Under the pieces are notes generated by a model that made no database searches, was not told where the DNA came from, and saw only the letters and a program-made list of their open reading frames with translations. From contig NZ_MSCT01000024.1 in the NCBI RefSeq assembly GCF_001921865.1, positions 62,001-126,000 of the forward strand: a DNA stretch of 64,000 nucleotides, read 5' to 3'. Below, in pieces: positions 42,735 to 52,303 of this stretch (position 1 is its first letter; each line of letters begins with the position of its first letter). Source of the DNA: Pseudomonas chlororaphis. Lineage in GTDB: Bacteria > Pseudomonadota > Gammaproteobacteria > Pseudomonadales > Pseudomonadaceae. A program made the position numbers and the translations under genes.

Positions 42735-43059
42735 GCGCATGAGCCAGATCGTCGTTCACAGCGGTACCGTGTATCTGGCGGGGCAAGTCGGCGACGACAT
42801 GAACGCCGGGATTGAGCAGCAGACCCGCGAAACCCTCGCCAATATCGAGCGTTTGCTGGATCTGGCCGGCACCGACAAGTCGCGGTTGCTGTCGGTGACG
42901 ATCTACCTGAAAGACATCGATGCGCACTTTGCCGGGATGAACAGCGTCTGGGACCAGTGGCTGCCGAAAGGCGTCGCTCCGGCCCGCGCCACCGTCGAGG
43001 CCAAGCTCTGCGAGCCAGAAATCCTGGTCGAGCTGTCCGTCGTGGCCGCCCTGCCTTAA
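42706..43059 (+). CDS. RidA/YjgF family protein of the dad operon
   Basis: 117 residues (MSIQRQLTNERMSQIVVHSGTVYLAGQV). It has the RidA fold with PARATVEAKLCEPEILVELSVVA, including the Arg that binds substrate carboxylate, so deaminase activity on 2-imino acids released by DadA is plausible. It starts inside dadA (29-base overlap), ahead of dadX; GGAG lies about 9 bases before its ATG. It is distinct from the ridA gene at 16475. Confidence 0.92.
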   Translation: MSIQRQLTNERMSQIVVHSGTVYLAGQVGDDMNAGIEQQTRETLANIERLLDLAGTDKSRLLSVTIYLKDIDAHFAGMNSVWDQWLPKGVAPARATVEAKLCEPEILVELSVVAALP

Positions 43060-43151
43060 AGCAAGATCCCTCTCCCGGTGCCTATGGCGGCTAACCCTGT
43101 CGGCGGGCGCCGGTTTTTTCTTCCCACATGACCGCCTAGAAGTCTGCCGCC

Positions 43152-44228
43152 ATGCGTCCTGCCCGTGCCCTGATCGATCTTCAAGCCCTGCGTCACAACT
43201 ACCAACTGGCCCGCGAAGCGTCGCCGGGCGCGCGCGCGCTCGCGGTGGTCAAGGCCGATGCCTATGGCCATGGCGCGGTGCGCTGCGCCCAGGCGCTGGA
43301 AGCCGAGGCTGACGGTTTTGCCGTGGCCTGCATCGAAGAGGCCCTGGAGTTGCGGGCGGCGGGGATTCGCGCGCCGGTGCTACTGCTCGAAGGTTTTTTC
43401 GAGGCCGACGAGCTGAGCCTGATCGTCGAACATGACTTTTGGTGCGTGGTGCATTCGCTGTGGCAACTGGAAGCCATCGAACAAACCGCGATCGCCAAGC
43501 CGCTGACGGTCTGGCTCAAGCTGGACTCGGGCATGCACCGCGTCGGCCTGCACCCCAAGGATTACCAGGCGGCCTATCAGCGGCTGCTGGCCAGCGGCAA
43601 GGTGGCGAAGATCGTGCTCATGAGCCACTTCGCCCGTGCCGACGAACTCGGTTGCGCCCGTAGCGACGAACAGGTCGCGGTGTTCGAGGCGGCGCGCCAG
43701 GGGCTGTCGGCACAGATCAGCCTGCGCAATTCGCCGGCCGTGCTGGGCTGGCCGAACATCCCCAGCGATTGGGTACGCCCCGGCATCATGTTGTACGGTT
43801 CGACCCCGTTCGAGGACAGCCACCCGCTGGCCGCGCGCCTGCAACCAGTGATGACCCTGGAATCGAAAGTGATCTGCGTGCGCGAGCTGCCGGCCGGCGA
43901 GCCAGTGGGGTATGGCGCCAAATTCGTCACCTCCCGGCCGATGCGCATCGGCGTGGTGGCCATGGGGTACGCCGACGGTTATCCGCGGCATGCGCCGACC
44001 GGCGCGCCGGTGCTGGTGGCGGGGCAGCGGACCCAGCTGCTTGGCCGGGTTTCCATGGACATGCTGTGCATCGACCTGACCGACGTGCCGCAGGCCGGGT
44101 TGGGTTCCAGCGTCGAACTGTGGGGCAGGAACATCCTCGCCAGCGAGCTGGCGGCCGCCGCCGACACCATTCCCTACCAGCTGTTCTGCAACTTGCGCCG
44201 GGTACCACGCATCTATTCCGGGGACTGA
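43152..44228 (+). CDS. dadX: Catabolic alanine racemase DadX
   Basis: 358 residues, fold-type III PLP enzyme. The PLP Lys34 lies in AVVKADAYGHG, and the catalytic Tyr in VAMGYADGYPRHAP. It converts L- to D-alanine for DadA. It is third in dadA-ridA-dadX, 92 bases after the RidA gene, so it is probably cotranscribed. Confidence 0.96.
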   Translation: MRPARALIDLQALRHNYQLAREASPGARALAVVKADAYGHGAVRCAQALEAEADGFAVACIEEALELRAAGIRAPVLLLEGFFEADELSLIVEHDFWCVVHSLWQLEAIEQTAIAKPLTVWLKLDSGMHRVGLHPKDYQAAYQRLLASGKVAKIVLMSHFARADELGCARSDEQVAVFEAARQGLSAQISLRNSPAVLGWPNIPSDWVRPGIMLYGSTPFEDSHPLAARLQPVMTLESKVICVRELPAGEPVGYGAKFVTSRPMRIGVVAMGYADGYPRHAPTGAPVLVAGQRTQLLGRVSMDMLCIDLTDVPQAGLGSSVELWGRNILASELAAAADTIPYQLFCNLRRVPRIYSGD

Positions 44229-44356
44229 GTAGGGCCGCCCGCGGCCGAAGGTCGCCTTGCCCTGGGGATTGGGGCTCAAGTGTTGTAAATACTGAACGCT
44301 ATCGCCATGATGACGCTCAATTACAACAACGCCTGATTCCCTAGGAGGCCGCCGCA

Positions 44357-44905
44357 TTGGACGTCGGTGAACGACTGCAATCCATCCGTAAACTCAAAGG
44401 CCTTTCCCAGCGTGAACTCGCCAAGCGCGCGGGCGTCACCAACAGCACCATTTCGATGATCGAGAAGAATAGCGTCAGCCCCTCGATCAGTTCGCTGAGA
44501 AAGGTTCTTGGCGGCATTCCCATGTCGATGGTCGAGTTTTTTTCGGAAGAAATCCTCCAGGAAAAGCCCACCCAGATCGTCTACAAAGCCAATGAGCTGA
44601 TCGACATTTCCGATGGTGCGGTGACCATGAAACTGGTCGGCCGGGCGCACCCGAGCCGGGCGATCGCCTTTCTCAACGAGATCTACCCACCGGGCGCCGA
44701 TACCGGCGAAGAGATGCTCACCCACGAGGGCGAGGAAACCGGAATTCTCGTGGAAGGGCGCCTGGAACTGGTAGTGGGCCTTGAGACATTCGTGCTCGAA
44801 GCGGGCGACAGCTACTATTTTGAAAGCACCAAGCCACACCGTTTCCGTAATCCGTTCGATGCTCCCGCGCGACTAATCAGCGCAGCCACGCCCGCGAACT
44901 TCTAA
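44357..44905 (+). CDS. pauR: XRE-cupin regulator PauR
   Basis: 182 residues from TTG 44357, supported by CTAGGAGGCCGCCGCA directly upstream and by the conserved N-terminus DVGERLQSIRKLKGLSQRELAKRAGVTNSTISMIEK. HTH at about 5-60 and a cupin domain at about 105-180 (EMLTHEGEETGILVEGRLEL). PuuR/PauR proteins repress polyamine catabolism genes and are relieved by putrescine or cadaverine. Targets here would include pau-type genes such as those at 32346 and 38902. Name by family and position. Confidence 0.92.
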   Translation: MDVGERLQSIRKLKGLSQRELAKRAGVTNSTISMIEKNSVSPSISSLRKVLGGIPMSMVEFFSEEILQEKPTQIVYKANELIDISDGAVTMKLVGRAHPSRAIAFLNEIYPPGADTGEEMLTHEGEETGILVEGRLELVVGLETFVLEAGDSYYFESTKPHRFRNPFDAPARLISAATPANF

Positions 44906-45076
44906 CATAAGAGGCGTCCTGCAAGGATTGCAGCGGTGCCCGAAGCCGTGTTTCGCCCCGCTCTAATCCCCCTTTGAATCTAGGGTTGTTTCGGAGTGGC
45001 GGGCTAACCGTTATACTTGCGCCCGCCCGCGAAACCGTGGCCGTGGGCGTGACTAGCCACCATTGAGGGTGTACGC

Positions 45077-45502
45077 GTGAACCTAATTATGAAAATGCTG
45101 GCCGCACCAGCAACCGTATTGGCCCTCTGGGCTGTCAGCGCTCAAGCTGCAACCAACGACGACATCGCCAAGCGCCTCGAGCCGGTTGGCCAGGTCTGCG
45201 TTCAAGGTCAGGAATGCAAGGGCATGGACGTCGCTGTTGCCGCGGGCGGCGGCGGTGCGAAGACGCCTGACGACGTGATCGCCAAGCATTGCAACGCTTG
45301 CCATGGCAGCGGCCTGCTGGGTGCGCCGAAAATTGGCGACGCGGCGGCCTGGAAAGACCGTGCCGATCACCAGGGCGGCCTCGACGGCCTGCTGGCCAAG
45401 GCCATCACCGGCTTGAACGCGATGCCGCCTAAAGGCACCTGCGCCGACTGCTCCGACGAGGAGCTCAAGGGCGCCATCCAGAAGATGTCCGGTTTGAAAT
45501 AA
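45077..45502 (+). CDS. cycB: Cytochrome c5
   Basis: 141 residues from GTG 45077, after GAGGGT; ATG 45089 is an alternative. A signal peptide (MKMLAAPATVLALWAVSAQA) is followed by a short Gly-rich linker, then the c-type haem motif CNACH (Cys72, Cys75, His76), Met116 in AMPPKG as axial ligand, and the extra CADC (122, 125) typical of c5. It is a periplasmic electron carrier. It ends at a strong terminator. Confidence 0.94.
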   Translation: MNLIMKMLAAPATVLALWAVSAQAATNDDIAKRLEPVGQVCVQGQECKGMDVAVAAGGGGAKTPDDVIAKHCNACHGSGLLGAPKIGDAAAWKDRADHQGGLDGLLAKAITGLNAMPPKGTCADCSDEELKGAIQKMSGLK

Positions 45503-45517
45503 GCCTGCATCTTCCGC

Positions 45518-45545
45518 AAAAAAGCCGCTTACGAGCGGCTTTTTT
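45518..45545 (+). terminator. Terminator of cytochrome c5 gene
   Basis: Stem AAAAAAGCCGCT / AGCGGCTTTTTT with loop TACG. Clear Rho-independent terminator. Confidence 0.93.
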
Positions 45546-45636
45546 GTGCCTGCGATCCGGCCTGGGACTGTTCATCGCAACCAAGACCCGGCAAGCTCGG
45601 TCCAACCTCAATTCATGGAAGGTTCAGGAGGATCGG

Positions 45637-47562
45637 ATGGTGCAGTCGTGTTCTATCGAGCGGGCGGTCGACGAGGTCCTGGCCCGTTTGCCGGCGCATA
45701 TTCACATGGGCATGCCCCTGGGGCTGGGCAAACCCAACCGTTTCGCCAATGCCCTGTATCGTCGCGTCGCGCAATTGCCCGAACGCCGGCTGACCATTTA
45801 CACCGCCCTGAGCCTGGGCCGGCCGCCGCTGGGGGACGGACTGCAACGGCGTTTCCTCGAGCCCTTTATCGAGCAGGTGTTCGGCGATTACCCCGAGCTG
45901 GATTTCCTCGCCGACCTGCACCGCGACCAGGTGCCGGCCAATATCCATATCGAACAGTTCTTCATGCAGCCCGGCAGCCTGCTCAACAGCCCGGCGGCGC
46001 AGCAGGACTACGTGTGCAGCAACTACAGCCATGCCGCGCGCGACATCAACGCCGCGGGCCTGAACCTGGTCGCCCAGCTGGTGGCCCGCGACCCGCAGCA
46101 GGCCGAACGCCTGAGCCTGAGCTGCAACCCGGACATCACCCTCGACCTGCTGCCGATGATCGCCGAGCGGCGGGCCGCGGGCGAAACCATCCTGCTGCTG
46201 GGCCAGGTGCACCGCGACCTGCCTTACATGCCGGGCGACGCCGAGATCGACGCCGCCCGTTTTGACCTGCTGCTCGACGAAGAGGAAGGCAGCACGCTGT
46301 TTTCCACGCCGAACATGCCGGTGGGGTTCCAGGACCACTTTATCGGCCTGCACGCCAGCACCCTGGTGCGCGACGGCGGCACGCTGCAGATCGGCATCGG
46401 TTCCATGGGCGACGCGCTGACCGCGGCGTTGCTGGCGCGCCAGGCGGACAACGACGGTTATCGGGCGCTGCTGGCGGACCTGGAGGTCCAGTGCTGGAAG
46501 CCGCTGATCGAGCGCGAAGGCGGGGTCGAGCCGTTCGCCAAGGGGCTTTACGGCTGCAGCGAAATGTTCGTCAACGGCCTGCTGGCCTTGGCCGACGCGG
46601 GCATCGTGCGACGCAAGGTCTACCCCTCGGTGGCCCTGCAACAGCAGGCCAACGCCGGGACTTTAGACGAAGGCCAGGCTGAGGGCGGGGTGTCGGTGCA
46701 CGGCGGTTTCTTCCTCGGCCCGCGCAGTTTCTACCAGCGCCTCAGGGACCTGCCCAAGAGCAAGCTCGGCGAGTTCAACATGACCGCCATCAGCTACATC
46801 AACGAGCTGTACGGCCACGAGGAACTCAAGCGCTTGCAGCGCCTGGACGCGCGGTTTATCAACAGTTCGATCATGGTCACGCTACTGGGGGCCGGGGTGG
46901 CGGATCAGCTGGAAGACGGCCGGGTGCTCAGCGGTGTCGGCGGGCAATACAACTTCGTCGCCCAGGGCCATGCGCTGCACGGCGCGCGTTCGATCCTGAT
47001 CCTGCGCAGCTGGCGCGAGTCGGCCGGCGTGGTCAGCTCCAACATCGTCTGGGAATACGGCCACTGCACCATCCCGCGGCACCTGCGGGACATCGTGGTC
47101 ACCGAGTACGGCATTGCCGACCTGCGCGGCAAGAACGATGCACAGGTGATCGAAGCGCTGCTCAATATCAGCGACTCGCGTTTCCAGCCGGGCCTGATCG
47201 AGCAGGCGCAGAAGGCCGGCAAGCTGCCCAAGGATTTTCGCCTCGACCCGCGCTTTACCGACAACCAGCCGCAGCGCCTGCTGGCGATCCAGGCGCAGCA
47301 TCGGCATCTGTTTCCGGAGTATCCGCTGGGCAGCGATTTCAGCGCCGAGGAACGGGACCTGCTGCGCGCGCTGAACTGGCTGAAGAGCAAGTTCAAGCTC
47401 AGCGAGATTCTCGAACTGGGCAAGGCCGCGCTGGACGCGCCGCCACCGGAGGCGTTCCCGGCGCATCTGCAGCGGATGCGGCTGGAGAAGCCCGACGGCT
47501 TGCGCGAGGAGTTGTACCAGCGCTTGCTGCTGGCGGCGTTGCGGGAGACGGCGCAGCCGTAG
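45637..47562 (+). CDS. Acetyl-CoA hydrolase/CoA-transferase family protein
   Basis: 641 residues from ATG 45637, preceded by CAGGAGGATCGG; the frame opens earlier but without a ribosome-binding site. It shows the CoA-transferase family I pattern: HIHMGMPLGLGKPN at the start, LQIGIGSMGDALTAAL, and the C-terminal GGQYNFVAQGHAL / TEYGIADLRGKND region of acetyl-CoA hydrolases. It is longer than the usual 500-residue enzymes because of a C-terminal extension. Its substrate acyl-CoA is unknown. Confidence 0.9.
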   Translation: MVQSCSIERAVDEVLARLPAHIHMGMPLGLGKPNRFANALYRRVAQLPERRLTIYTALSLGRPPLGDGLQRRFLEPFIEQVFGDYPELDFLADLHRDQVPANIHIEQFFMQPGSLLNSPAAQQDYVCSNYSHAARDINAAGLNLVAQLVARDPQQAERLSLSCNPDITLDLLPMIAERRAAGETILLLGQVHRDLPYMPGDAEIDAARFDLLLDEEEGSTLFSTPNMPVGFQDHFIGLHASTLVRDGGTLQIGIGSMGDALTAALLARQADNDGYRALLADLEVQCWKPLIEREGGVEPFAKGLYGCSEMFVNGLLALADAGIVRRKVYPSVALQQQANAGTLDEGQAEGGVSVHGGFFLGPRSFYQRLRDLPKSKLGEFNMTAISYINELYGHEELKRLQRLDARFINSSIMVTLLGAGVADQLEDGRVLSGVGGQYNFVAQGHALHGARSILILRSWRESAGVVSSNIVWEYGHCTIPRHLRDIVVTEYGIADLRGKNDAQVIEALLNISDSRFQPGLIEQAQKAGKLPKDFRLDPRFTDNQPQRLLAIQAQHRHLFPEYPLGSDFSAEERDLLRALNWLKSKFKLSEILELGKAALDAPPPEAFPAHLQRMRLEKPDGLREELYQRLLLAALRETAQP

Positions 47563-47590
47563 GGTGTCATCGCGGGCAAGCTGTCCTCCG

Positions 47591-47613
47591 TAGGAGCGAA
47601 GCTTGCTCGCGAT
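47591..47613 (+). repeat. Single degenerate REP element
   Basis: TAGGAGCGAAGCTTGCTCGC followed by GAT, with one extra A compared with the REP consensus. Unpaired, between convergent genes. Confidence 0.75.
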
Positions 47614-47629
47614 AAAGAGGCGAAGCCTC

Positions 47630-48199
47630 TTAGATAAAAGTCACCACGCCACCGGCGAGGGACTTGACCCGGGCCAGGGATTCCACGCGATAACCTTGCG
47701 CATCCAGCTCGGCGCGGCCGCCCTGGAACGACTTCTCGATCACGATACCCAGGCCGGCCACGGTGGCGCCGGCCTGCTTGATGATCGAGATCAGCGCCTG
47801 GGACGCCTTACCGTTGGCCAGGAAGTCGTCGATGATCAGCACGCGGTCGCTGCTGGTCAGGTGGCGCGGGGAAATCGCCACGGTGCTTTCGGTCTGCTTG
47901 GTGAACGAATACACGGTCGCCGACAGCAGGTTCTCGGTCAGGGTCAGGGACTGGTGCTTGCGCGCGAAGATCACCGGCACGCCCAGGTTCAGGCCAGTCA
48001 TGATGGCCGGGGCGATGCCCGAGGCTTCGATGGTGACGATCTTGGTGATGCCCGAGTCCTTGAACAGCGCGGCGAATTCGTCGCCGATCAGCTTCATCAG
48101 CGCCGGGTCGATCTGATGGTTCAGAAAGGCGTCGACTTTCAGGACTTGATCGGAAAGCACGATGCCTTCTTCGCGAATTTTCTTGTGCAGTGCTTCCAT
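47630..48199 (-). CDS. xpt: Xanthine phosphoribosyltransferase
   Basis: 189 residues from ATG 48199 (MEALHKKIREEGIVLSDQVLKVDAFLNHQIDP), the usual Xpt start and length. The PRPP loop is RVLIIDDFLANGKASQAL and the N-terminal TIEASGIAPA is typical. It salvages xanthine to XMP. Transcribed in line with rep upstream (57-base gap). Confidence 0.96.
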   Translation of the reverse strand: MEALHKKIREEGIVLSDQVLKVDAFLNHQIDPALMKLIGDEFAALFKDSGITKIVTIEASGIAPAIMTGLNLGVPVIFARKHQSLTLTENLLSATVYSFTKQTESTVAISPRHLTSSDRVLIIDDFLANGKASQALISIIKQAGATVAGLGIVIEKSFQGGRAELDAQGYRVESLARVKSLAGGVVTFI

Positions 48200-48256
48200 G
48201 AAGCTTTCCTCTACTGGCGCCATGTGCGCCGAAGGTCTAGTAAAAAGTGGTCAATT

Positions 48257-50266
48257 CTAGCGCTTTAACATCGCGCGTATATCCGCCAATGCGCTATTGC
48301 CGCGCACGGCTTTGACTTCGGTCGGGGTGTCGTCGTTGCCTTCCCAGGCCAGGTCGTCCGGTGGCAGTTCGTCGAGGAAGCGGCTTGGCGCGCAGTCGAT
48401 GATCTCGCCGTACTGCTTGCGCTTGGCAGCGAAGGTGAAGGCCAGGGTCTGGCGGGCGCGGGTGATGCCCACGTAGGCCAGGCGGCGTTCTTCCTCGATG
48501 GTGTCGGCTTCGATACTGGAGCGGTGGGGGAGGATTTCCTCTTCCATGCCCATGATGAACACGTAAGGGAATTCCAGGCCCTTGGACGCATGCAAGGTCA
48601 TCATCTGCACGCCCTCGGCACCGTCTTCCTCTTCCTGCTGGCGCTCCAGCATGTCGCGTAATACCAGCTTGCCGATGGCGTCCTCGACGGTCATTTCGCC
48701 GTCTTCGTCTTTTTCCAGGGTGTTCTTCAGCGCCTCGATCAGGAACCAGACGTTACCCATGCGGTAGTCGGCGGCCTTGTCGCTGGAGCTGTTGGTGCGC
48801 AGCCAGTTCTCGTAGTCGATGTCCATGACCATGCTGCGCAGGGCGGAGATCGGATCTTCGCCGGCGCACTGCTGGCGCACCTTGTCCATGAAGCGCTTGA
48901 AGCGCGCCAGGCGGTCGGTGAACCGGCTGTCCAGGTGCTCGCCCAGGCCGATTTCGTCGGTGGCGGCGTACATCGAGATCTTGCGTTCGGTGGCGTAGTT
49001 GCCGAGTTTTTCCAGGGTGGTCGAGCCGATTTCCCGGCGCGGTACGTTGATCACCCGCAGGAAGGCGTTGTCGTCGTCCGGGTTCACGATCAGGCGGAAG
49101 TAGGCCATCAGGTCCTTCACTTCCTGGCGCCCGAAGAAGCTGTTGCCGCCGGACAGGCGATAGGGAATCTGGTGATGCTGCAACTTCAGCTCGATCAGCT
49201 TGGCCTGGTAGTTGCCGCGGTAAAGGATCGCGAAATCGCTGTAGGGGCGGTCGGTGCGCAGGTGCAGGCTGAGGATTTCCATGGCCACCCGCTCGGCCTC
49301 GGCGTCTTCGTTCTTGCAGCGGATCACGCGGATCTCGTCGCCGTGGCCCATCTCGCTCCACAGTTGTTTCTCGAACTCGTGGGGGTTGTTGGAGATCAGC
49401 ACGTTGGCGCAGCGCAGGATACGGCTGGTGGAGCGGTAGTTCTGCTCGAGCATTACCACCTTCAGGGACGGGTAGTCCTCCTTGAGCAGCATCAGGTTTT
49501 CCGGACGCGCGCCGCGCCAGGCGTAGATCGACTGGTCGTCGTCGCCCACCACGGTGAACTGGTTACGCTTGCCGATCAGCATCTTCACCAGCAGGTACTG
49601 GCTGGCGTTGGTGTCCTGGTATTCGTCCACCAGCAGGTAGCGCACCTTGTTCTGCCACTTCTCGAGGATGTCGGCGTGTTCCTCGAACAGCTTCACCGGC
49701 AGCAGGATCAGGTCGTCGAAGTCCACCGCGTTGAACGCCCTGAGCGTGCGCTGGTAGTGGGTGTAGACGATGGCGGCGGTCTGCTCCTTGGGGTTGCGCG
49801 CGTTTTCCAGGGCCTGGGCCGGCAGGATCAGGTCGTTCTTCCAGGCGCCGATCATGTTCTTGATCTCGTCGACGCCGTCGTCGCCCGAGTATTCCTTTTG
49901 CATGATGTCGGTCATCAGGGCCTTGACGTCGGTCTCGTCGAAGATCGAGAAGCCCGGCTTGTAGCCCAGCCGCGCATGTTCCTTGCGGATGATGTTCAGG
50001 CCCAGGTTGTGGAAGGTGCAGACCGTCAGGCCGCGCCCTTCGCCGCTGCGCAGCAGGGTGCCGACCCGTTCCTTCATCTCGCGCGCGGCCTTGTTGGTGA
50101 AGGTCATGGCGACGATGTACTGCGCGCGGATGCCGCAGTTCTGGATCAGGTGGGCGATCTTGCGCGTGATCACGCTGGTTTTGCCGGAGCCAGCGCCGGC
50201 GAGCACCAAAAGAGGGCCGCCGACGTAGTTCACGGCTTCTTGCTGCCGGGGATTGAGTCGGGACAT
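48257..50266 (-). CDS. rep: ATP-dependent DNA helicase Rep
   Basis: 669 residues, superfamily 1A helicase. Motifs: NPRQQEAVNYV (Q), GAGSGKTSVITRKI (Walker A), LLVDEYQDTNASQYLL (II), VGDDDQSIYAWRGA (III), LEQNYRSTSRIL (IV), MTLHASKGLEFPYVFIMGMEEEILPH (V) and YVGITRARQTL (VI). It removes proteins ahead of replication forks. The length and order fit Rep rather than UvrD. Confidence 0.97.
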   Translation of the reverse strand: MSRLNPRQQEAVNYVGGPLLVLAGAGSGKTSVITRKIAHLIQNCGIRAQYIVAMTFTNKAAREMKERVGTLLRSGEGRGLTVCTFHNLGLNIIRKEHARLGYKPGFSIFDETDVKALMTDIMQKEYSGDDGVDEIKNMIGAWKNDLILPAQALENARNPKEQTAAIVYTHYQRTLRAFNAVDFDDLILLPVKLFEEHADILEKWQNKVRYLLVDEYQDTNASQYLLVKMLIGKRNQFTVVGDDDQSIYAWRGARPENLMLLKEDYPSLKVVMLEQNYRSTSRILRCANVLISNNPHEFEKQLWSEMGHGDEIRVIRCKNEDAEAERVAMEILSLHLRTDRPYSDFAILYRGNYQAKLIELKLQHHQIPYRLSGGNSFFGRQEVKDLMAYFRLIVNPDDDNAFLRVINVPRREIGSTTLEKLGNYATERKISMYAATDEIGLGEHLDSRFTDRLARFKRFMDKVRQQCAGEDPISALRSMVMDIDYENWLRTNSSSDKAADYRMGNVWFLIEALKNTLEKDEDGEMTVEDAIGKLVLRDMLERQQEEEDGAEGVQMMTLHASKGLEFPYVFIMGMEEEILPHRSSIEADTIEEERRLAYVGITRARQTLAFTFAAKRKQYGEIIDCAPSRFLDELPPDDLAWEGNDDTPTEVKAVRGNSALADIRAMLKR

Positions 50267-50532
50267 GACGAAAAAAGGAGTCTGTAACGAAATGGGCGGG
50301 CATTTTAACAGGCTGGACGGATTCTGCCGCTCTCTCCGACTTGTGACGCAGCACGCTATCTAAATTTGCCGGTTTTGATACTTTCCCTCAGGATGCGCGC
50401 TGAATATGCGTCTAATGTTCGAGTTAGAGCGGTACAAGAAATAGCGTTTGATAATCAATATCATTTGTCATTGTTTATCCGCGCGTCATAATGCCGACCG
50501 CAAATTTCTATTACAGAGTCTAGGGAGCTAGC

Positions 50533-52206
50533 TTGTCCAAGCCTGTCGAACCCTTGCGCTTGCTGCTGCTGGCCGAAGAGCCGGCGTGGGCGGCCTTGTT
50601 GCGCGAGTGTCTCGCTCCGTTGGGAGACTCGGTGGTGCTGATCAGCGCCCCGACCTGGGAATCTGTCAGCCGTTTGTTCGATGAAGATCGCTCGGCGATT
50701 CTGCTAACCGTTCCCCAGTTGCAGCCGGCCCCCGGGCGTTGCAGCCTGCCCACGGTGTTGCTCCTGGAGCAGGAGCCGCAGGGTACGCCGGCGGGCGCCA
50801 GCGACTGGCTGGTGAGTAAAAGTCTCAACGCCGATACAGTGCGTCGCTGCCTGCGCCATGTGCGCGAGCGCGGGGTGCTGGAAAACACCCTGCTGCGCCT
50901 GGCCGAACAGGACCCTTTGACCGGCATCGCCAACCGCCAGGGTTTCCAGACCCTGCTGGCGGCGCGCCTGGCGGAAAACGAAGGGCGCGGGCTGGCGCTC
51001 GGGCACCTGGACCTGGACAACTTCCGGCACGCCAACGATGCGCTGGGCCACCAGGCCGGCGACCGGCTGATCCTGCAAGTGGTCTCGCGGCTCAAGAGCC
51101 AGCTCGAGGCCGGGGACCAGCTGGCGCGCCTGGGCAGCGACGAATTCGCCCTCTTGATCGATACCCGCCGGGCGCCGCAACGCGCCGAGTGGATGGCCGA
51201 GCGCATCGCCGAAGTCATGGCCGAGCCCTACTGGATCGACGGCGAGAGCCTGTTGATCGGCTGCAGCCTGGGCATCGCCCATGCCCGGGCGAATGCCGGC
51301 GCCGACCCGCTGATGTGGCACGCGCACATCGCCATGCAGCAGGCCAAAAGCACCCAGGGTTGTACCTTTCATATCTTCAACGAACGCATCAACCGTAACG
51401 CCCGCAGCCTTGCCGACCTGGAAAGCGAGCTGCGCCGGGCCTTGCGCCGCGACGAGCTGGAGCTGCATTACCAGCCGCGCCTGAACCTGCACGACGGGCA
51501 GATCGTCGGCCTCGAGGCCCTGGTGCGCTGGCGCCATGGCGAGCGCGGCCTGTTGCCGCCCAGCGAGTTCGTGCCGCTGGCCGAGCAGAGCGGCCTGATC
51601 GTGCCGCTGGGCTACTGGGTGATTTCCCGGGCGCTGCGCGACATGCAGGCGCTGCGCGAGCGTGGCCTGGCGCCGCTGCACATGGCGGTCAACCTGTCAT
51701 TCCGCCAGTTCCAGGACAGCCAGTTGCTGTCGACCCTCAGCCGGCTGATTGCCGAGCGCGGCGTCGAGGCGCAGTGGCTGGAGTTCGAGCTGACCGAAAC
51801 CGCGGTGATGCGCCGCAGCGACCTGGTCAAGCAGACCATGGACGCGCTGGGGCGGCTGGGGGTGCGGTTTTCCCTGGACGACTTCGGCACCGGGTTCTCG
51901 TCCTTCGTGCACCTTAACAGCCTGCCGATCGCCCTGCTGAAGATCGACAAGAGCTTCGTCGGCGGCATGGAGCTGCGCGAAGAGAACCGCAAGCTGGTGC
52001 ACGCGATGATCAACCTGGCCCACAACCTTCATCTGGAAGTCGTGGCCGAAGGTGTGGAAACCCCCGAGCAACTGGCCTTGCTGCGCAGCTTCGGCTGCGA
52101 TCAGGTCCAGGGTTACCTGATCAGCAAACCGCTGCCGCTGGCGGAGCTGGTGGAGTACCTGACGTTCGGCCGGAACCAGCAGATTCTCGCGGGCGAAGTC
52201 ATCTGA
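50533..52206 (+). CDS. proE: GGDEF-EAL protein, probable c-di-GMP phosphodiesterase (ProE-like)
   Basis: 557 residues from TTG 50533, after AGGGAGCTAGC. An N-terminal receiver-like region (about 1-110) has no obvious phosphoacceptor. The GGDEF domain (about 120-275) reads GSDEF at 201-205, and an EAL domain (about 290-545) keeps EAL at 328-330, ELTETAV, DDFGTGFSSF, KIDKSFV and AEGVETPEQ, all expected of an active phosphodiesterase. Its position between rep and a MATE gene matches P. aeruginosa ProE, a known c-di-GMP phosphodiesterase; the name is by that analogy. Confidence 0.88.
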   Translation: MSKPVEPLRLLLLAEEPAWAALLRECLAPLGDSVVLISAPTWESVSRLFDEDRSAILLTVPQLQPAPGRCSLPTVLLLEQEPQGTPAGASDWLVSKSLNADTVRRCLRHVRERGVLENTLLRLAEQDPLTGIANRQGFQTLLAARLAENEGRGLALGHLDLDNFRHANDALGHQAGDRLILQVVSRLKSQLEAGDQLARLGSDEFALLIDTRRAPQRAEWMAERIAEVMAEPYWIDGESLLIGCSLGIAHARANAGADPLMWHAHIAMQQAKSTQGCTFHIFNERINRNARSLADLESELRRALRRDELELHYQPRLNLHDGQIVGLEALVRWRHGERGLLPPSEFVPLAEQSGLIVPLGYWVISRALRDMQALRERGLAPLHMAVNLSFRQFQDSQLLSTLSRLIAERGVEAQWLEFELTETAVMRRSDLVKQTMDALGRLGVRFSLDDFGTGFSSFVHLNSLPIALLKIDKSFVGGMELREENRKLVHAMINLAHNLHLEVVAEGVETPEQLALLRSFGCDQVQGYLISKPLPLAELVEYLTFGRNQQILAGEVI

Positions 52207-52217
52207 CGGCTCCGCCC

Positions 52218-52303
52218 TGTAGGAGCGAGCTTGCTCGCGATAGCGGTTTAACAGTCGGTATCCATGTTGAATGTGAGTCCGCCATCGCGAGCTCGCTCCT
52301 ACA
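52218..52303. repeat. REPIN overlapping the 3' end of the MATE gene
   Basis: TGTAGGAGCGAGCTTGCTCG.. at the left and a shortened inverted arm (ATCGCGAGCTCGCTCCTACA) at the right. The right arm runs 5 bases into the MATE gene and supplies its stop codon. Confidence 0.9.

Noticed and set aside
12272..52303. Repeated ~24-base palindromic units considered as CRISPR or attachment sites
   Set aside because: Copies are dispersed and paired as inverted arms, without arrays, regular spacers or cas genes; they fit REP/REPIN elements.
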